Assembly: GCF_001308875.1 (NCBI RefSeq)
Contig: NZ_KQ465116.1
Span: 62,001-126,000 of the forward strand
Direction of reading: 5' to 3'
Length of the DNA: 64,000 nt
Origin: Lysinibacillus sp. ZYM-1
GTDB taxonomy: Bacteria > Bacillota > Bacilli > Bacillales_A > Planococcaceae
Under the pieces are notes generated by a model, which worked only from the letters and a program-made list of their open reading frames with translations, searched no databases and had not been told where the DNA came from. This document shows, piece by piece, positions 41,042 to 49,695 of this stretch (its first letter is position 1; each line of letters opens with the position of its first letter). Position numbers and translations under genes: made by a program.

Positions 41042-41216
41042 ATTGTTTCGCTCTCTTCTTTTCTTATTCCATATATATTGCAGATTTAAGTTTAACAAAT
41101 TTCTATGACTTTAAGCAAAGTAACAATTAGAAACTATAAATAACAGAATATTCAGTCTAAATATAGACAAACTATTTTTTTGTCATTATAATTTTTTACA
41201 AAAGGTGGTGTTGATA

Positions 41217-41588
41217 GTGTTTCTTTTAAAAAATAGTAACCGTCCATCCATTTCTAGCTTTATTCATCAAGTAGAAGTAGCATTCCACCATTTTGACTTA
41301 GAACGATGTGACGAAAAAACATTGTATGTCACGGTATTATTTAAATATGGTACACATAACGTTCTTTTTGACTTTATCTACATCATTGACCAACAAGAAA
41401 TTTATGGAGCTGTTTCTATCAACAAGCACTACGAGAAAGCAAGGGTATTTATTGAACAGCACTTCCAGCAATTTTTACTGTATTCAGATGAAATGATATT
41501 AGCTAAAAACTTTATGAAAACTACTTCTTTCAAGCAATGCCTACAGCAATTTGCGAAAAGATATCCGACTTTCATTTCTCCCAAATAG
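41217..41588 (+). CDS. Hypothetical protein
   Basis: 123-residue protein of mixed alpha/beta appearance (RPSISSFIHQVEVAFHHFD, EARVFIEQHFQQFLLYS-like region). GTG 41217 is preferred as AAAGGTGG lies 8 bp upstream; a GTG at 41205 overlaps that site. No signal peptide, no membrane segment, no family recognised. Followed by a strong terminator, so it is a single-gene unit. Confidence 0.65.
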   Translation: MFLLKNSNRPSISSFIHQVEVAFHHFDLERCDEKTLYVTVLFKYGTHNVLFDFIYIIDQQEIYGAVSINKHYEKARVFIEQHFQQFLLYSDEMILAKNFMKTTSFKQCLQQFAKRYPTFISPK

Positions 41589-41602
41589 TCTCTTAAAAAT
41601 AC

Positions 41603-41640
41603 AAATAGTATGCCAACTTTTCTTGGCATACTATTTCCAC
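41603..41640. terminator. Bidirectional terminator
   Basis: Perfect 14-bp stem AAATAGTATGCCAA/TTGGCATACTATTT between convergent genes. Confidence 0.9.
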
Positions 41641-41642
41641 TT

Positions 41643-42551
41643 TTATTTTAAATATTCTTCAATGAACTCAACAGGAACATATGTCTTCGTATCTTTTAGT
41701 GTTGGTGCCACTGTCAGTGTACGTATTGCCTTGTTATAACCAAACGTTTTTTCTCCACGTGTGATTGTATAAGATACGTTGCCTTTAGTTAGGATGGCAC
41801 CTTTACCTGTTGCTTCTACTTTATAGCCAAGCTTTTCAGCAATACTACGTAATGGCACCATTGTTGTCCCTGCTTCTCCATAAAAATCAGTGGCGATGAT
41901 GTTATCAATGTCTTCATCTACTGGATTCAAAGAGCCTTCCGGATAGTCCTCAAGAACGATTACTTTAGATGGCGTTGTTTGTGCTGGAATACTCTTAGTA
42001 GATGCAGTATAAAAAACAACTAGATACTTCTCAGCTAAATCCTTTGCCGTTACATTTTCACCTTTTGCGTTTAGTAGCTCCGTTTCTTTACCAATATTTA
42101 ATTTTAAAATATCATACGTGTTTGTTAAATCCTCAAAGAAATAATCCACTTCCACAAAGCCAACATCTTTCGATTCTACAATGACAACTTCTGGATTGAA
42201 TTGCGGCGGATAGATATATTTTTGTGGTTTATTAGCAAATGTATAAGCGACTACCTTATCACCTTCTTTAAGCTCCACTTTCTTACCAGTATTGTCAAAC
42301 ACAAGTGTGTCTTTAGTAATTTCTAGTACATTCGTTTGCTCTCCGTCTTTTACAGTGTAATATGTAATGTCTTTACCAACACGGACATCTTCAACCGTAC
42401 CATGCGTATCATTGAAAATGTGGACTGGATCAATTTGAATTTGTGGAACCTCAACTTCAGCATTATGCTCATTTGCCGAAGCTATCGGCATTACAGCACT
42501 TCCCATTAATAATGCAGACAAAGCTGCTGGTGCTAACTTTTTCATGTACAT
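41643..42551 (-). CDS. Secreted protein with copper-amine-oxidase N-terminal-like domain
   Basis: 302-residue exported protein with a signal peptide (MYMKKLAPAALSALLMG, cleavage probably after ASA) and, at residues of about 225-300, a copper amine oxidase N-like domain (TTMVPLRSIAEKLGYKVEA, KTYVPVEFIEEYLK). The middle repeats a beta-rich pattern. Such domains are wall-associated in Firmicutes and not catalytic. ATG 42551 is at proper distance from AAGGAGAG. Role unknown. Confidence 0.82.
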   Translation of the reverse strand: MYMKKLAPAALSALLMGSAVMPIASANEHNAEVEVPQIQIDPVHIFNDTHGTVEDVRVGKDITYYTVKDGEQTNVLEITKDTLVFDNTGKKVELKEGDKVVAYTFANKPQKYIYPPQFNPEVVIVESKDVGFVEVDYFFEDLTNTYDILKLNIGKETELLNAKGENVTAKDLAEKYLVVFYTASTKSIPAQTTPSKVIVLEDYPEGSLNPVDEDIDNIIATDFYGEAGTTMVPLRSIAEKLGYKVEATGKGAILTKGNVSYTITRGEKTFGYNKAIRTLTVAPTLKDTKTYVPVEFIEEYLK

Positions 42552-42631
42552 AAAATATCTCTCCTTATTGTTTGAGTTCATAGGAGTAGTAGTTTCAAGA
42601 TGGAAAAAGTTTCATTTCTTATAGAGAAATT

Positions 42632-42666
42632 TATAAGAAAGAGGTGACAGTAGCCACTGACACCTC
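42632..42666 (-). terminator. Terminator of the RNase H-like gene
   Basis: 11-bp stem with one mismatch (GAGGTGACAGT and ACTGACACCTC), leftward followed by TTTCTTATA. Confidence 0.65.
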
Positions 42667-42673
42667 ATTTCAA

Positions 42674-43336
42674 TCATTCTTTTACCATTTCCCTCAAACC
42701 AGTAATATCTATGCCGTTTAAAGCTTGTGTAGCAAGACGGTCTGTTTCTGAATTATCCTTACGCGATATAAGCTGGTAATCAGGTTGAATATTAAGTTGT
42801 GCTAATTTGGCATCAATTTTATCTGCCCAGCCCGCTAAATCCTTTTCTAACGCTGGCCATTCCCCACTTAATTGATTGATGACTACTTGGGAATCTCCTT
42901 TGAATTGGACAGGCAAATGGTGGACATTTAGTAATTCGAGCTCCACTAAACCTAAATAAAACGCAGCATATTCTGCTTCATTGTTAGTTTTGAGCTCAGA
43001 TGAAAAAGCATTTCGTCTTAAACGATAGGGTTTACCATTTTGTTCATAATAAATGGCACATCCTAACCCTGCCTGTCTTGTTCCACGATCAAAGCCACCA
43101 TCGAAATAGACAATAATATTATGTGGTTCCGTATCTATTTCCTTTAAATAGGTTTTTAGTTCTTTTACTGTCCAACTTGTATCCTGGCGATCTATACAAT
43201 GAATTGAGCTTACTCTCCCCGTCTTTTCCATATCCTCTGCTAGTAATAGCGCTTGTGCAGCAGGCATTTCTTCTGAACGTAAAACAGTTTTTGCTCCTTT
43301 CGGTGTTTTATAGGTCCATTCAATGATTACATGCAT
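42674..43336 (-). CDS. RNase H-like (RNase HI family) protein
   Basis: 220-residue protein. Residues of about 73-205 form an RNase H fold with acidic residues in VYFDGGFD, NNEAEYAAF, FKGDSQVVI and SETDRLA, so the DEDD-type active site looks intact. The N-terminal 70 residues are a separate small domain. ATG 43336 follows GGAGGTTATT. B. subtilis YpdQ/YpeP are related. Likely cleaves RNA in RNA-DNA hybrids or a related substrate. Confidence 0.85.
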   Translation of the reverse strand: MHVIIEWTYKTPKGAKTVLRSEEMPAAQALLLAEDMEKTGRVSSIHCIDRQDTSWTVKELKTYLKEIDTEPHNIIVYFDGGFDRGTRQAGLGCAIYYEQNGKPYRLRRNAFSSELKTNNEAEYAAFYLGLVELELLNVHHLPVQFKGDSQVVINQLSGEWPALEKDLAGWADKIDAKLAQLNIQPDYQLISRKDNSETDRLATQALNGIDITGLREMVKE

Positions 43337-43377
43337 AGTAATAACCTCCAATACTATTGACTGGTGTATATAAAGTA

Positions 43378-43409
43378 AAAACGTGCTCCGACTAGCGGAT
43401 ACACGTTTT
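43378..43409 (-). terminator. Terminator of yheB-yheA
   Basis: Stem AAAACGTG/CACGTTTT with an inner TCCG/CGGA hairpin; leftward it ends in TTTTTAC. Confidence 0.8.
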
Positions 43410-43467
43410 CTTCTTACTTGTTATATGTGCAATTCCTAGGACAATTATTCCTTACTATATGGGTATT

Positions 43468-43815
43468 TTATTGAATTCCTTCATATAGGCTTTGAATTGG
43501 CTTTATTAAAATGCGATTCACTTCTTCAATGACTTTACTTAGTTTCATTTCTGCCTCTAACATAGCAGAAATCTTTTCATTTTGCTGTGCAAGTTGAGAT
43601 GCTTTTTGAGCATAAACAAGCTCATCCTCCAATAAATCCTCTCCAGCTAGTTGTTTCTTTTGTAATTCAATTTGGATTTTACGGAAGTTTTTAAAGACAT
43701 TTAATGCCTCTTCATCATTCTTTACAACTTCAACCGCCGTTTGTAAAGCCTCAAATTCAGGAATCTTACGGAAAGTTGCTTCTAGCGCATTAATGTCATT
43801 ATAAATATTAATCAT
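43468..43815 (-). CDS. yheA: YlbF/YmcA-family protein YheA
   Basis: 115-residue all-helical protein of the YlbF/YmcA (Com_YlbF) family, with FRKIQIELQKKQLAG and terminal IKPIQSLYEGIQ. It starts 16 bp after yheB. YheA's function is unclear; relatives YlbF and YmcA form the Y-complex that acts with RNase Y. Confidence 0.9.
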   Translation of the reverse strand: MINIYNDINALEATFRKIPEFEALQTAVEVVKNDEEALNVFKNFRKIQIELQKKQLAGEDLLEDELVYAQKASQLAQQNEKISAMLEAEMKLSKVIEEVNRILIKPIQSLYEGIQ

Positions 43816-43831
43816 TTATACAATCTCCTTT

Positions 43832-44974
43832 TTAAATAAAGTAAACAATTAAACCTTGCACAATTCCAATCAATCCACCAAGAACTGCACCTAATACGGT
43901 AATCATTTTAAATTCACGTTTTGAAATACCTAATACAAGTTCCTCTAATTTTTCTACAGGGAATGAATCAACTTGCTCACGAACAACCTCTTGTAAGTTT
44001 AAACGTTTTAGTACATCCTCTAGTTTTTCCTCTGCCTTTCCAAAAGCTTTTTCTATAACTTGTGGAATGACCGAATTTTTCATCCACTCGTTTCCTTCAG
44101 GCCAGTAATAGGATATGGGATGATTTAACCGTTCAGCGACAGCTAATTGCTCTTTTACATACGTCTGTAATTTCGATAAAATCGGATCAAACTGTATGTC
44201 TTGTAAAAAGTCTATGGCTGGTCTGTCTTTTAATTTTTCCCATTCTTGTGTAAATATTTTCGTTAATAGCGTTGACGTACCTGGCGCTTGTAAAAATTTC
44301 ACGAGCTCACGTTGAACTTTTCCAACAAGGGACGATGAATCACCTAAAAACATATTGATCATACCACCAAGTGACCCTTTTGATGATAAAAAATCATCAA
44401 TCATCGCTTTAATTGTCATTTCGCCTTCAGGTGATAAAAAGTAATCCTCACCTTTTTCTAGTATATGACGTACAGCTACAGGAATTTTGGCATCAATAGT
44501 ATCTTGAATATCAGCAGATAGCAGTGCACGAATTGATTTTGTTGATAGTGTATTCTTTACTGACGCAAATTGTCCCTCAACAATCGCTTCAACTTTCTGC
44601 TCAATGGTAGCCGGCATATGGGCAAAGCCCGCTAAGTTTAGCCAATCTTGAATGGTTTTATCGTTGGTAAAGATGGTTTCTTCAACCTTAGTTTGCACAA
44701 ATTGTTCTACCTTTTCCTGAATATCCTTCGAGAAAAATTTCTTTCTAAATGTTTCAGGAGTTAATAAATAATTGACAACGGTAAGACCAAGCTGTTTTGC
44801 TAATTCATCGCGTCGTTTTGGAATAAGACCTGGTGTAAATGGAACGCGCCAGTTTTTAATATATATTGCATTATGTGGACGAAAAAGCATTTTGATGGCC
44901 AAATGATTAGTTACGCCTCCGATTGCTGCGCCAATAATCGCCATAAAAAGTAATGTCACGATGAAATTATCCAT
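43832..44974 (-). CDS. yheB: DUF445-family membrane protein YheB
   Basis: 380-residue protein with TM helices at both termini (LLFMAIIGAAIGGVTNHLAI and MITVLGAVLGGLIGIVQGL) and a long helical middle. The N-terminal GGVTNHLAIKMLFRP and KRRDELAKQLG are hallmarks of the DUF445/YheB family. Operon with yheA as in B. subtilis. Function unknown. Confidence 0.92.
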   Translation of the reverse strand: MDNFIVTLLFMAIIGAAIGGVTNHLAIKMLFRPHNAIYIKNWRVPFTPGLIPKRRDELAKQLGLTVVNYLLTPETFRKKFFSKDIQEKVEQFVQTKVEETIFTNDKTIQDWLNLAGFAHMPATIEQKVEAIVEGQFASVKNTLSTKSIRALLSADIQDTIDAKIPVAVRHILEKGEDYFLSPEGEMTIKAMIDDFLSSKGSLGGMINMFLGDSSSLVGKVQRELVKFLQAPGTSTLLTKIFTQEWEKLKDRPAIDFLQDIQFDPILSKLQTYVKEQLAVAERLNHPISYYWPEGNEWMKNSVIPQVIEKAFGKAEEKLEDVLKRLNLQEVVREQVDSFPVEKLEELVLGISKREFKMITVLGAVLGGLIGIVQGLIVYFI

Positions 44975-45160
44975 TAGTATCCTCTCAATTCAATTGTATT
45001 CACGATTGGCGTTTTTTGTCGCCTTCTGCACTCATTATAGCAGAGCAATGATTTTCAACGAAAGAAATACCCCCTTTAGATTTCAAGATAAAAGTGAATA
45101 GTTGCAAAATTACCATTATCCTTGAATAATATGAACTACATAATATAGAAATGAGGTTTG

Positions 45161-45367
45161 ATGATGATTCAGCATTTCAGTTTTAAACCATTATTTGAAA
45201 ATACTCAACTTCCAGGGTGGACCATTTCATTTTTTTATCAACGTGAACGATTCGCTGCTGAATATTTAAAAGATGGCACTATTCAATGGACAGGACCAAC
45301 GCCACCAAACGAAGAAGATGTTAAAAAAATGATTCATGAGCTTATGTTATTTCATGTGTACGATTAA
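45161..45367 (+). CDS. yheE: YheE-like small protein (DUF5342)
   Basis: 68-residue soluble protein (FSFKPLFENTQLPGWTISFF, ending HELMLFHVYD) resembling YheE, which also lies next to yheB in B. subtilis. Two consecutive ATGs (45161, 45164) follow GAGG; either could be used. Divergent from yheB. Confidence 0.78.
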   Translation: MMIQHFSFKPLFENTQLPGWTISFFYQRERFAAEYLKDGTIQWTGPTPPNEEDVKKMIHELMLFHVYD

Positions 45368-45538
45368 AAAAAATAGTATATTTTTCGCTAAATCTCCACA
45401 TAAAAATACCTATTTTTACTATATATAGCACGTCCTTTATGCCAATTATGTTGATACATGTTGAAATTCCTATATTTTTCTTATACATTTAGGATAGCAA
45501 CTTAATAGTATATGTTTTTTATGCAGGGGGCCATTTCA

Positions 45539-45955
45539 ATGAGTAAAGTCACGCTTTCAGATGACTTAAATAGTTATAATTCAAAAGCATTAGTACGTGT
45601 AAAAGTAAAAGAATTTTTTTCTGAATTTTCAGCCAAAATATTCGAATTAGCTGACGAAGCCGGTATCTTAAATAGCAAAAAATTTGAAGCCATTTCTGGC
45701 TTTAAAAGCGATTTCTATAACGAATATTGCAGTCAATTAAAAGGTTTCTTTGACTCTTCTGCTAGCACTTTTGGTAAAAAGTCTATTAAAACAATGTATT
45801 TTACTTATGATGGTAAAAACTACGTTTTAACTCAGCAAGGTATTACGGAAAAAGCACCTGTAACCATAGCACCGTTTACGGGTGAATTACCTTTGAAAGA
45901 ATCTTTTCATGATGTTGAGAAGGCATGTTTAAAATTGCGCTTTCAACAGGAATAA
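45539..45955 (+). CDS. Hypothetical soluble protein
   Basis: 138-residue protein without signal or membrane segment (MSKVTLSDDLNSYNSKALV ... DVEKACLKLRFQQE). ATG 45539 lies 9 bp after AGGGGG; nine upstream codons of the frame lack a site. The helical N-terminal half is followed by a beta-strand-rich tail. Not recognised. A strong terminator follows, so it is monocistronic. Confidence 0.65.
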   Translation: MSKVTLSDDLNSYNSKALVRVKVKEFFSEFSAKIFELADEAGILNSKKFEAISGFKSDFYNEYCSQLKGFFDSSASTFGKKSIKTMYFTYDGKNYVLTQQGITEKAPVTIAPFTGELPLKESFHDVEKACLKLRFQQE

Positions 45956-45971
45956 ATCAATAAATATAGAA

Positions 45972-46008
45972 GGAGCAGTCTCAAATTGTTGAGACTGCTC
46001 CTCTTTTT
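45972..46008 (+). terminator. Terminator after the hypothetical gene
   Basis: Perfect 13-bp stem GGAGCAGTCTCAA/TTGAGACTGCTCC with 4-nt loop, followed by TCTTTTTT. Confidence 0.95.
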
Positions 46009-46040
46009 TCCAACACTTTTCCTGCTGTTTATTGGGTCAT

Positions 46041-46080
46041 AAAAAAGAGGAGTCTCAATTGATTGCTGAGGCTCCCCTTT
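46041..46080. terminator. Second, related terminator-like hairpin
   Basis: GGAGTCTCA/TGAGGCTCC stem with one G-U pair, flanked by AAAAAAGA and CCCCTTT. Its arm resembles the hairpin 60 bp to the left, so it may be a decayed duplicate. The remaining 220 bp up to the next promoter show only a small AACAACT/AGTTGTT hairpin (46282-46300). Confidence 0.6.
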
Positions 46081-46298
46081 AGCTATAAAAAATAATTCAT
46101 TTAAAAAAATCCGCAAGTAAAAGCACTCTTGAGATTTTTGACGTGTCGGTTTATATGAGATGCAAAATGCTTCTTTCCTTAAACAAACTATCTTTGCTCA
46201 ATTTTAAGTTAGCATATAGCAATGACGTTTTCAATCACTATGCTTTTGAATCTAGTTACTTTTTCAAATAGGAATTGAAAAACAACTGAAAAAGTTGT

Positions 46299-46327
46299 TG
46301 TCAATATTTGTGTTTTTCTTTTAAATA
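46299..46327 (+). promoter_or_regulatory. Candidate promoter of the CNNM/CorC-like gene
   Basis: TTGTCA at 46299-46304 and TAAATA at 46322-46327 with a 17-bp spacer. Transcription from about 46334 would give a leader of about 45 nt before the upstream peptide frame. Confidence 0.5.
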
Positions 46328-46378
46328 ATTTATTATTGAAACATCCAACAATTTTTTAAATCATAGGAGGTGTACACT

Positions 46379-46450
46379 TTGTTTACTTCCCTCATTTGGG
46401 CGGGAACAAAGGAATTATTTGGACGGAGACATATTGGAGATAACCATTAG
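46379..46450 (+). CDS. Possible upstream peptide overlapping the CNNM gene
   Basis: 23 codons from TTG 46379 (MFTSLIWAGTKELFGRRHIG...), preceded by a near-perfect AGGAGGTG. It overlaps the next gene by 32 bp in another frame; that gene's own ribosome site is weaker (AAAGGA). This arrangement suggests a leader peptide or translational coupling. A frameshift that removed a longer N-terminus is the alternative. Confidence 0.45.
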   Translation: MFTSLIWAGTKELFGRRHIGDNH

Positions 46451-47771
46451 GTTGGCGGCATTCGCCCTACTAATTATAATGACAGGATTTTTCGTTGCAA
46501 CTGAATTTGCAATCGTTAAAGTGAGAACTACCCGCATTGATCAATTGCTCGCAGAAGGGCATAGAAAAGCGAGAAATGCAAAACGTGTTGTTTCAGATTT
46601 AGATGAGTACTTATCAGCATGTCAGTTAGGTATTACCATCACTGCACTCGGTTTAGGTTGGTTAGGTGAACCTACATTCGAAATTATTTTGCACCCAGTG
46701 TTTGAATTTCTAAATTTGAATGGTAGTATTACATCTATCCTTTCATTCATACTTGCATTCTCAATCGTAACGTTTATGCATGTTGTTATTGGGGAATTGG
46801 CGCCAAAAACATTAGCCATCCAAAAAGCAGAATTTGTCACATTAAACCTTTCTGGCCCATTAATTTTATTCCACAACATTACCTATCCAATCATAAAGTT
46901 ATTAAACGGATCTGCTCGTGGCTTAACCGGTCTTTTCGGCTTAAAAATGATGTCAGAATCAGAAGTAGCTCATACAGAGGAAGAACTACGTATGATTTTA
47001 TCGGATAGTTTAAAAGGTGGAGAAATTAATAACGCAGAATATGAATATGTAAATAGTATTTTTGAGTTCTCAGATCGCCTTGCAAAAGAAATTATGGTTC
47101 CTCGAACAGAAATTGTCGGCATTGAAAAAGAACTGACAATTAAAGAAGTATTCGATTTAATGGGTGTTGAACAATATACTCGTTATCCGATTATTGATGG
47201 CGATAAAGACCATATAATTGGTTTAGTGAACATGAAGCATTTATTAACCGCTTACATTAAAGACGCGAAAAATGGGGATAAACCAGTTATTGACTATATG
47301 CAACCTATTATTCGTGTGATGGAAACAACGCAAATTAATGATTTATTACTTAAAATTCAACGTGAACGTATTCATATGGCCATTTTAATGGATGAATATG
47401 GCGGAACATCTGGTTTAGTGACGATCGAAGATATTATCGAGGAAATTGTCGGCGATATTCAAGATGAATTCGATGAAGATGAAATTCCGGAAGTACAAGA
47501 AATTGCAGAAAATCATTTTATTTTAGATGCCAAGATGCTTCTTGAAAATGTGAATGATATGCTAGGTACTGACATAGAAGATGATGATATTGATACTATC
47601 GGTGGTTGGTTTATGACAAAGCGCTTTGATGCAGTCGAAGGAGACAGCATTCTGGAGCAAGGTTATGAATTTATCGCAAAAGAATTAGATGGTCACCATA
47701 TTTTATACTTAGAAGTTCTGAAATTACCTGAAAATGATTTATCAAATGAAATTGACGCTGTTATTGAGTAA
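46419..47771 (+). CDS. CNNM/CorC-type (HlyC) membrane protein with CBS domains
   Basis: 450-residue protein: DUF21/CNNM domain with about four membrane helices (residues 5-200, FFVATEFAIVKVRTTRIDQL), two CBS domains (about 215-340, EIMVPRTEIVGI, EYGGTSGLVTIEDI) and a C-terminal CorC_HlyC domain (about 350-440, IGGWFMTKRFD). The family is linked to magnesium or cobalt efflux. TTG 46419 is the best in-frame start. Translation may depend on the overlapping upstream frame. Confidence 0.9.
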   Translation: MDGDILEITIRLAAFALLIIMTGFFVATEFAIVKVRTTRIDQLLAEGHRKARNAKRVVSDLDEYLSACQLGITITALGLGWLGEPTFEIILHPVFEFLNLNGSITSILSFILAFSIVTFMHVVIGELAPKTLAIQKAEFVTLNLSGPLILFHNITYPIIKLLNGSARGLTGLFGLKMMSESEVAHTEEELRMILSDSLKGGEINNAEYEYVNSIFEFSDRLAKEIMVPRTEIVGIEKELTIKEVFDLMGVEQYTRYPIIDGDKDHIIGLVNMKHLLTAYIKDAKNGDKPVIDYMQPIIRVMETTQINDLLLKIQRERIHMAILMDEYGGTSGLVTIEDIIEEIVGDIQDEFDEDEIPEVQEIAENHFILDAKMLLENVNDMLGTDIEDDDIDTIGGWFMTKRFDAVEGDSILEQGYEFIAKELDGHHILYLEVLKLPENDLSNEIDAVIE

Positions 47772-47869
47772 AATTGCATTGCTATGTATTACTTGTCGTG
47801 CTACTATTTAAAGCACTCTTGTATAATCCAGGCTATAAATATGGGCTTTTCTTCACACCATATATAGGT

Positions 47870-47930
47870 GGGAGTTAATACCGTGATAAATAGATGAAAC
47901 GACTCCCTTTTAAAAGGGGGTCGTTTTCTA
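47870..47930 (+). promoter_or_regulatory. Attenuator-like leader of the CDF exporter gene
   Basis: A terminator hairpin AAACGACTCCC/GGGGGTCGTTT (47897-47907, 47916-47926) followed by TTTTC lies between a TATAAT at 47822-47827 and the exporter start. An upstream GGGAGTT (47870-47876) can pair with GACTCCC (47901-47907), the left arm, giving an alternative fold. This is the layout of a transcription attenuator. It does not match the yybP-ykoY or NiCo riboswitch sequences I know. It could also simply be the terminator of the upstream gene. Confidence 0.45.
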
Positions 47931-47961
47931 CTATCCGAAAGTTTTGTGAGGAGGAAACAAA

Positions 47962-48870
47962 ATGGAGCTCTATACAAATTTACGTCAAGGGGAAAAAGGT
48001 GCTTGGTTATCCATTGGTACATATATCATCCTAAGCTCCATCAAACTTACCATTGGCTATATTGGCACGTCGGAGGCCTTAAAGGCAGATGGTTTGAATA
48101 ACACCACAGATATCATCGCATCCATTGCGGTATTGATTGGGTTACGGATTGCGCAGAGACCACCTGATTCCAATCACCAGTACGGCCATTTGCGTGCGGA
48201 GACGGTTGCCTCTTTAGTAGCATCATTCATCATGCTTGTTGTTGGTCTCCAAGTATTGATTAATTCTTTACAAAGTCTATGGGCACCAACTGGTACAACT
48301 CCTTCCCTCTTAACAGCCTTTGTAGCGATAGGTAGTGGTGGAGTCATGTATATCGTTTATCGCTATAATTTAGCGCTAGCTAAAAAAATTAAAAGTACTG
48401 CTGTCAAAGCTGCCGCTTTTGATAATCGCTCAGATGCATTTGTCAGTATTGGCACAGCGATTGGTATTTTTGGAGCAATTTTTGGTTTTCCGATTATTGA
48501 TTCTCTAACGGCTCTCGTTGTTTCCTTTTTAATTATTAAAACGGCAGTAGAAATCTTTTGGGAAGCTGTTCAAAGCCTTACGGATGCATTTGATATCGAT
48601 GAAGTGGAAACTTTATCAGTACTAATTCGTAATGTGGACGGTGTAATCGAGCTCTTAGACTTTAAAGGTCGAGCTCACGGCAATATGCACTTTATCGATA
48701 TAACAGTAACAGTTGACCCTTATTTAAATGTTTTTGAAAGTCATCGCATTACAGAAGAGATAGAACGTACCATTATGCGAGAAAATCGTTTTTGCCAGGT
48801 TCTTGTGCATATCGAACCACATATTGAAATGATCCCCCCGCAAAATGATAACAAGTCTCCTACCAATTGA
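47962..48870 (+). CDS. Cation diffusion facilitator exporter, probably manganese
   Basis: 302-residue CDF protein with six membrane helices and a C-terminal cytoplasmic domain. The metal-site residues are Asn46-x3-Asp50 in TM2 and Asp154-x3-Asp158 in TM5. That N-D/D-D set is the one seen in Mn-type CDFs (MntE/MneP), unlike the H-D pairs of Zn types. GAGGAGG precedes the ATG. The leader contains an attenuator-like structure. Confidence 0.9.
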   Translation: MELYTNLRQGEKGAWLSIGTYIILSSIKLTIGYIGTSEALKADGLNNTTDIIASIAVLIGLRIAQRPPDSNHQYGHLRAETVASLVASFIMLVVGLQVLINSLQSLWAPTGTTPSLLTAFVAIGSGGVMYIVYRYNLALAKKIKSTAVKAAAFDNRSDAFVSIGTAIGIFGAIFGFPIIDSLTALVVSFLIIKTAVEIFWEAVQSLTDAFDIDEVETLSVLIRNVDGVIELLDFKGRAHGNMHFIDITVTVDPYLNVFESHRITEEIERTIMRENRFCQVLVHIEPHIEMIPPQNDNKSPTN

Positions 48871-48890
48871 TTGGTAAGAGACTTGTTTTT
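48850..48890. terminator. Terminator overlapping the CDF gene end
   Basis: ACAAGTCTC/GAGACTTGT with inner TACCAAT/ATTGGTA and TTTTTATTT. The left arm lies in the last codons of the exporter gene and the stop codon is in the loop. Confidence 0.85.
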
Positions 48891-49632
48891 ATTTAATAGC
48901 GATATAAATTTCCACTTGTGCTTCTTGTGGGTTTGCGCAACGTTCATCATACAATTCAAAGTCACCTGTGTATGTTCGTTCCACCTGAGAATTTGCAAAC
49001 CATGCCCAAATTTCTTGCCAAGTTTGGATGACAACTTCTGGCATCGTTCCTTTATGTGATGTAAAAACTAAATATTTGGCTGCCGGAATAGTCTTTAATA
49101 CCAAGTCAGCAGATGTTTCATCCTTATTCGTTGTTTCTACACCAAGGGTAATTGAATAATTCCCGTTTACATCGGTTTCATAATCCGAATACAAACCGTA
49201 CACATTTTGATTGTCCATCTTAGATACTTGCCCTATAATATCTTGCTCATAAAAATTATTCCATAATTGTGGAATCCTAGCTTGTGGCGTTAGTTCATTC
49301 GCATTGCTTGTTTGTGCTGATATTCCTACAATTTGAAACGTATCTTTTTGCATAATTTTTGGTTCTGACCATTCGTGTTTTCTCCATCTTTTTAAGCTTG
49401 GCAAAAAAGATCCAAGCATATTACGCGCCTCGTTTTCAGGCATGCCATCTTCCTTTAGATGCGGCACACAAATTTCAATCATTGCTTCAACAGTTAAATC
49501 GGGTTGTTTAAACGTCCCCTTCTCATAACAATATATACAATACTCTTGATTTTTGAGACCTTCTTGTTCAGTTCCTAATAATGCCTCTTCTACTAAAGGC
49601 ATCCCACAGCTTTGACAATTATTTTGCATCAT
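48889..49632 (-). CDS. Zinc-ribbon plus GyrI-like effector-binding protein
   Basis: 247-residue protein. The N-terminal zinc ribbon (residues about 5-80) has NCQSCGMPL and YCIYCYEKG, followed by a helical motif, and residues of about 90-247 form an AraC-effector/GyrI-like domain (FQIVGISAQTSN, LPxLW-type NNFY). ATG 49632 follows AAGGGTGG. It lies 63 bp after the WYL regulator on the same strand. Such proteins probably bind small hydrophobic or cationic ligands. Confidence 0.82.
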   Translation of the reverse strand: MMQNNCQSCGMPLVEEALLGTEQEGLKNQEYCIYCYEKGTFKQPDLTVEAMIEICVPHLKEDGMPENEARNMLGSFLPSLKRWRKHEWSEPKIMQKDTFQIVGISAQTSNANELTPQARIPQLWNNFYEQDIIGQVSKMDNQNVYGLYSDYETDVNGNYSITLGVETTNKDETSADLVLKTIPAAKYLVFTSHKGTMPEVVIQTWQEIWAWFANSQVERTYTGDFELYDERCANPQEAQVEIYIAIK

Positions 49633-49695
49633 TATTGATTCCACCCTTCGCTTTATTTGTCCTTACTATAGCAAAGGAAACCTGACAACTGTCTG

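Noticed and set aside
47771..47961. yybP-ykoY (Mn) or NiCo riboswitch before the CDF gene
   Set aside because: The conserved sequences of those classes are not present; only an attenuator-like fold is supported.
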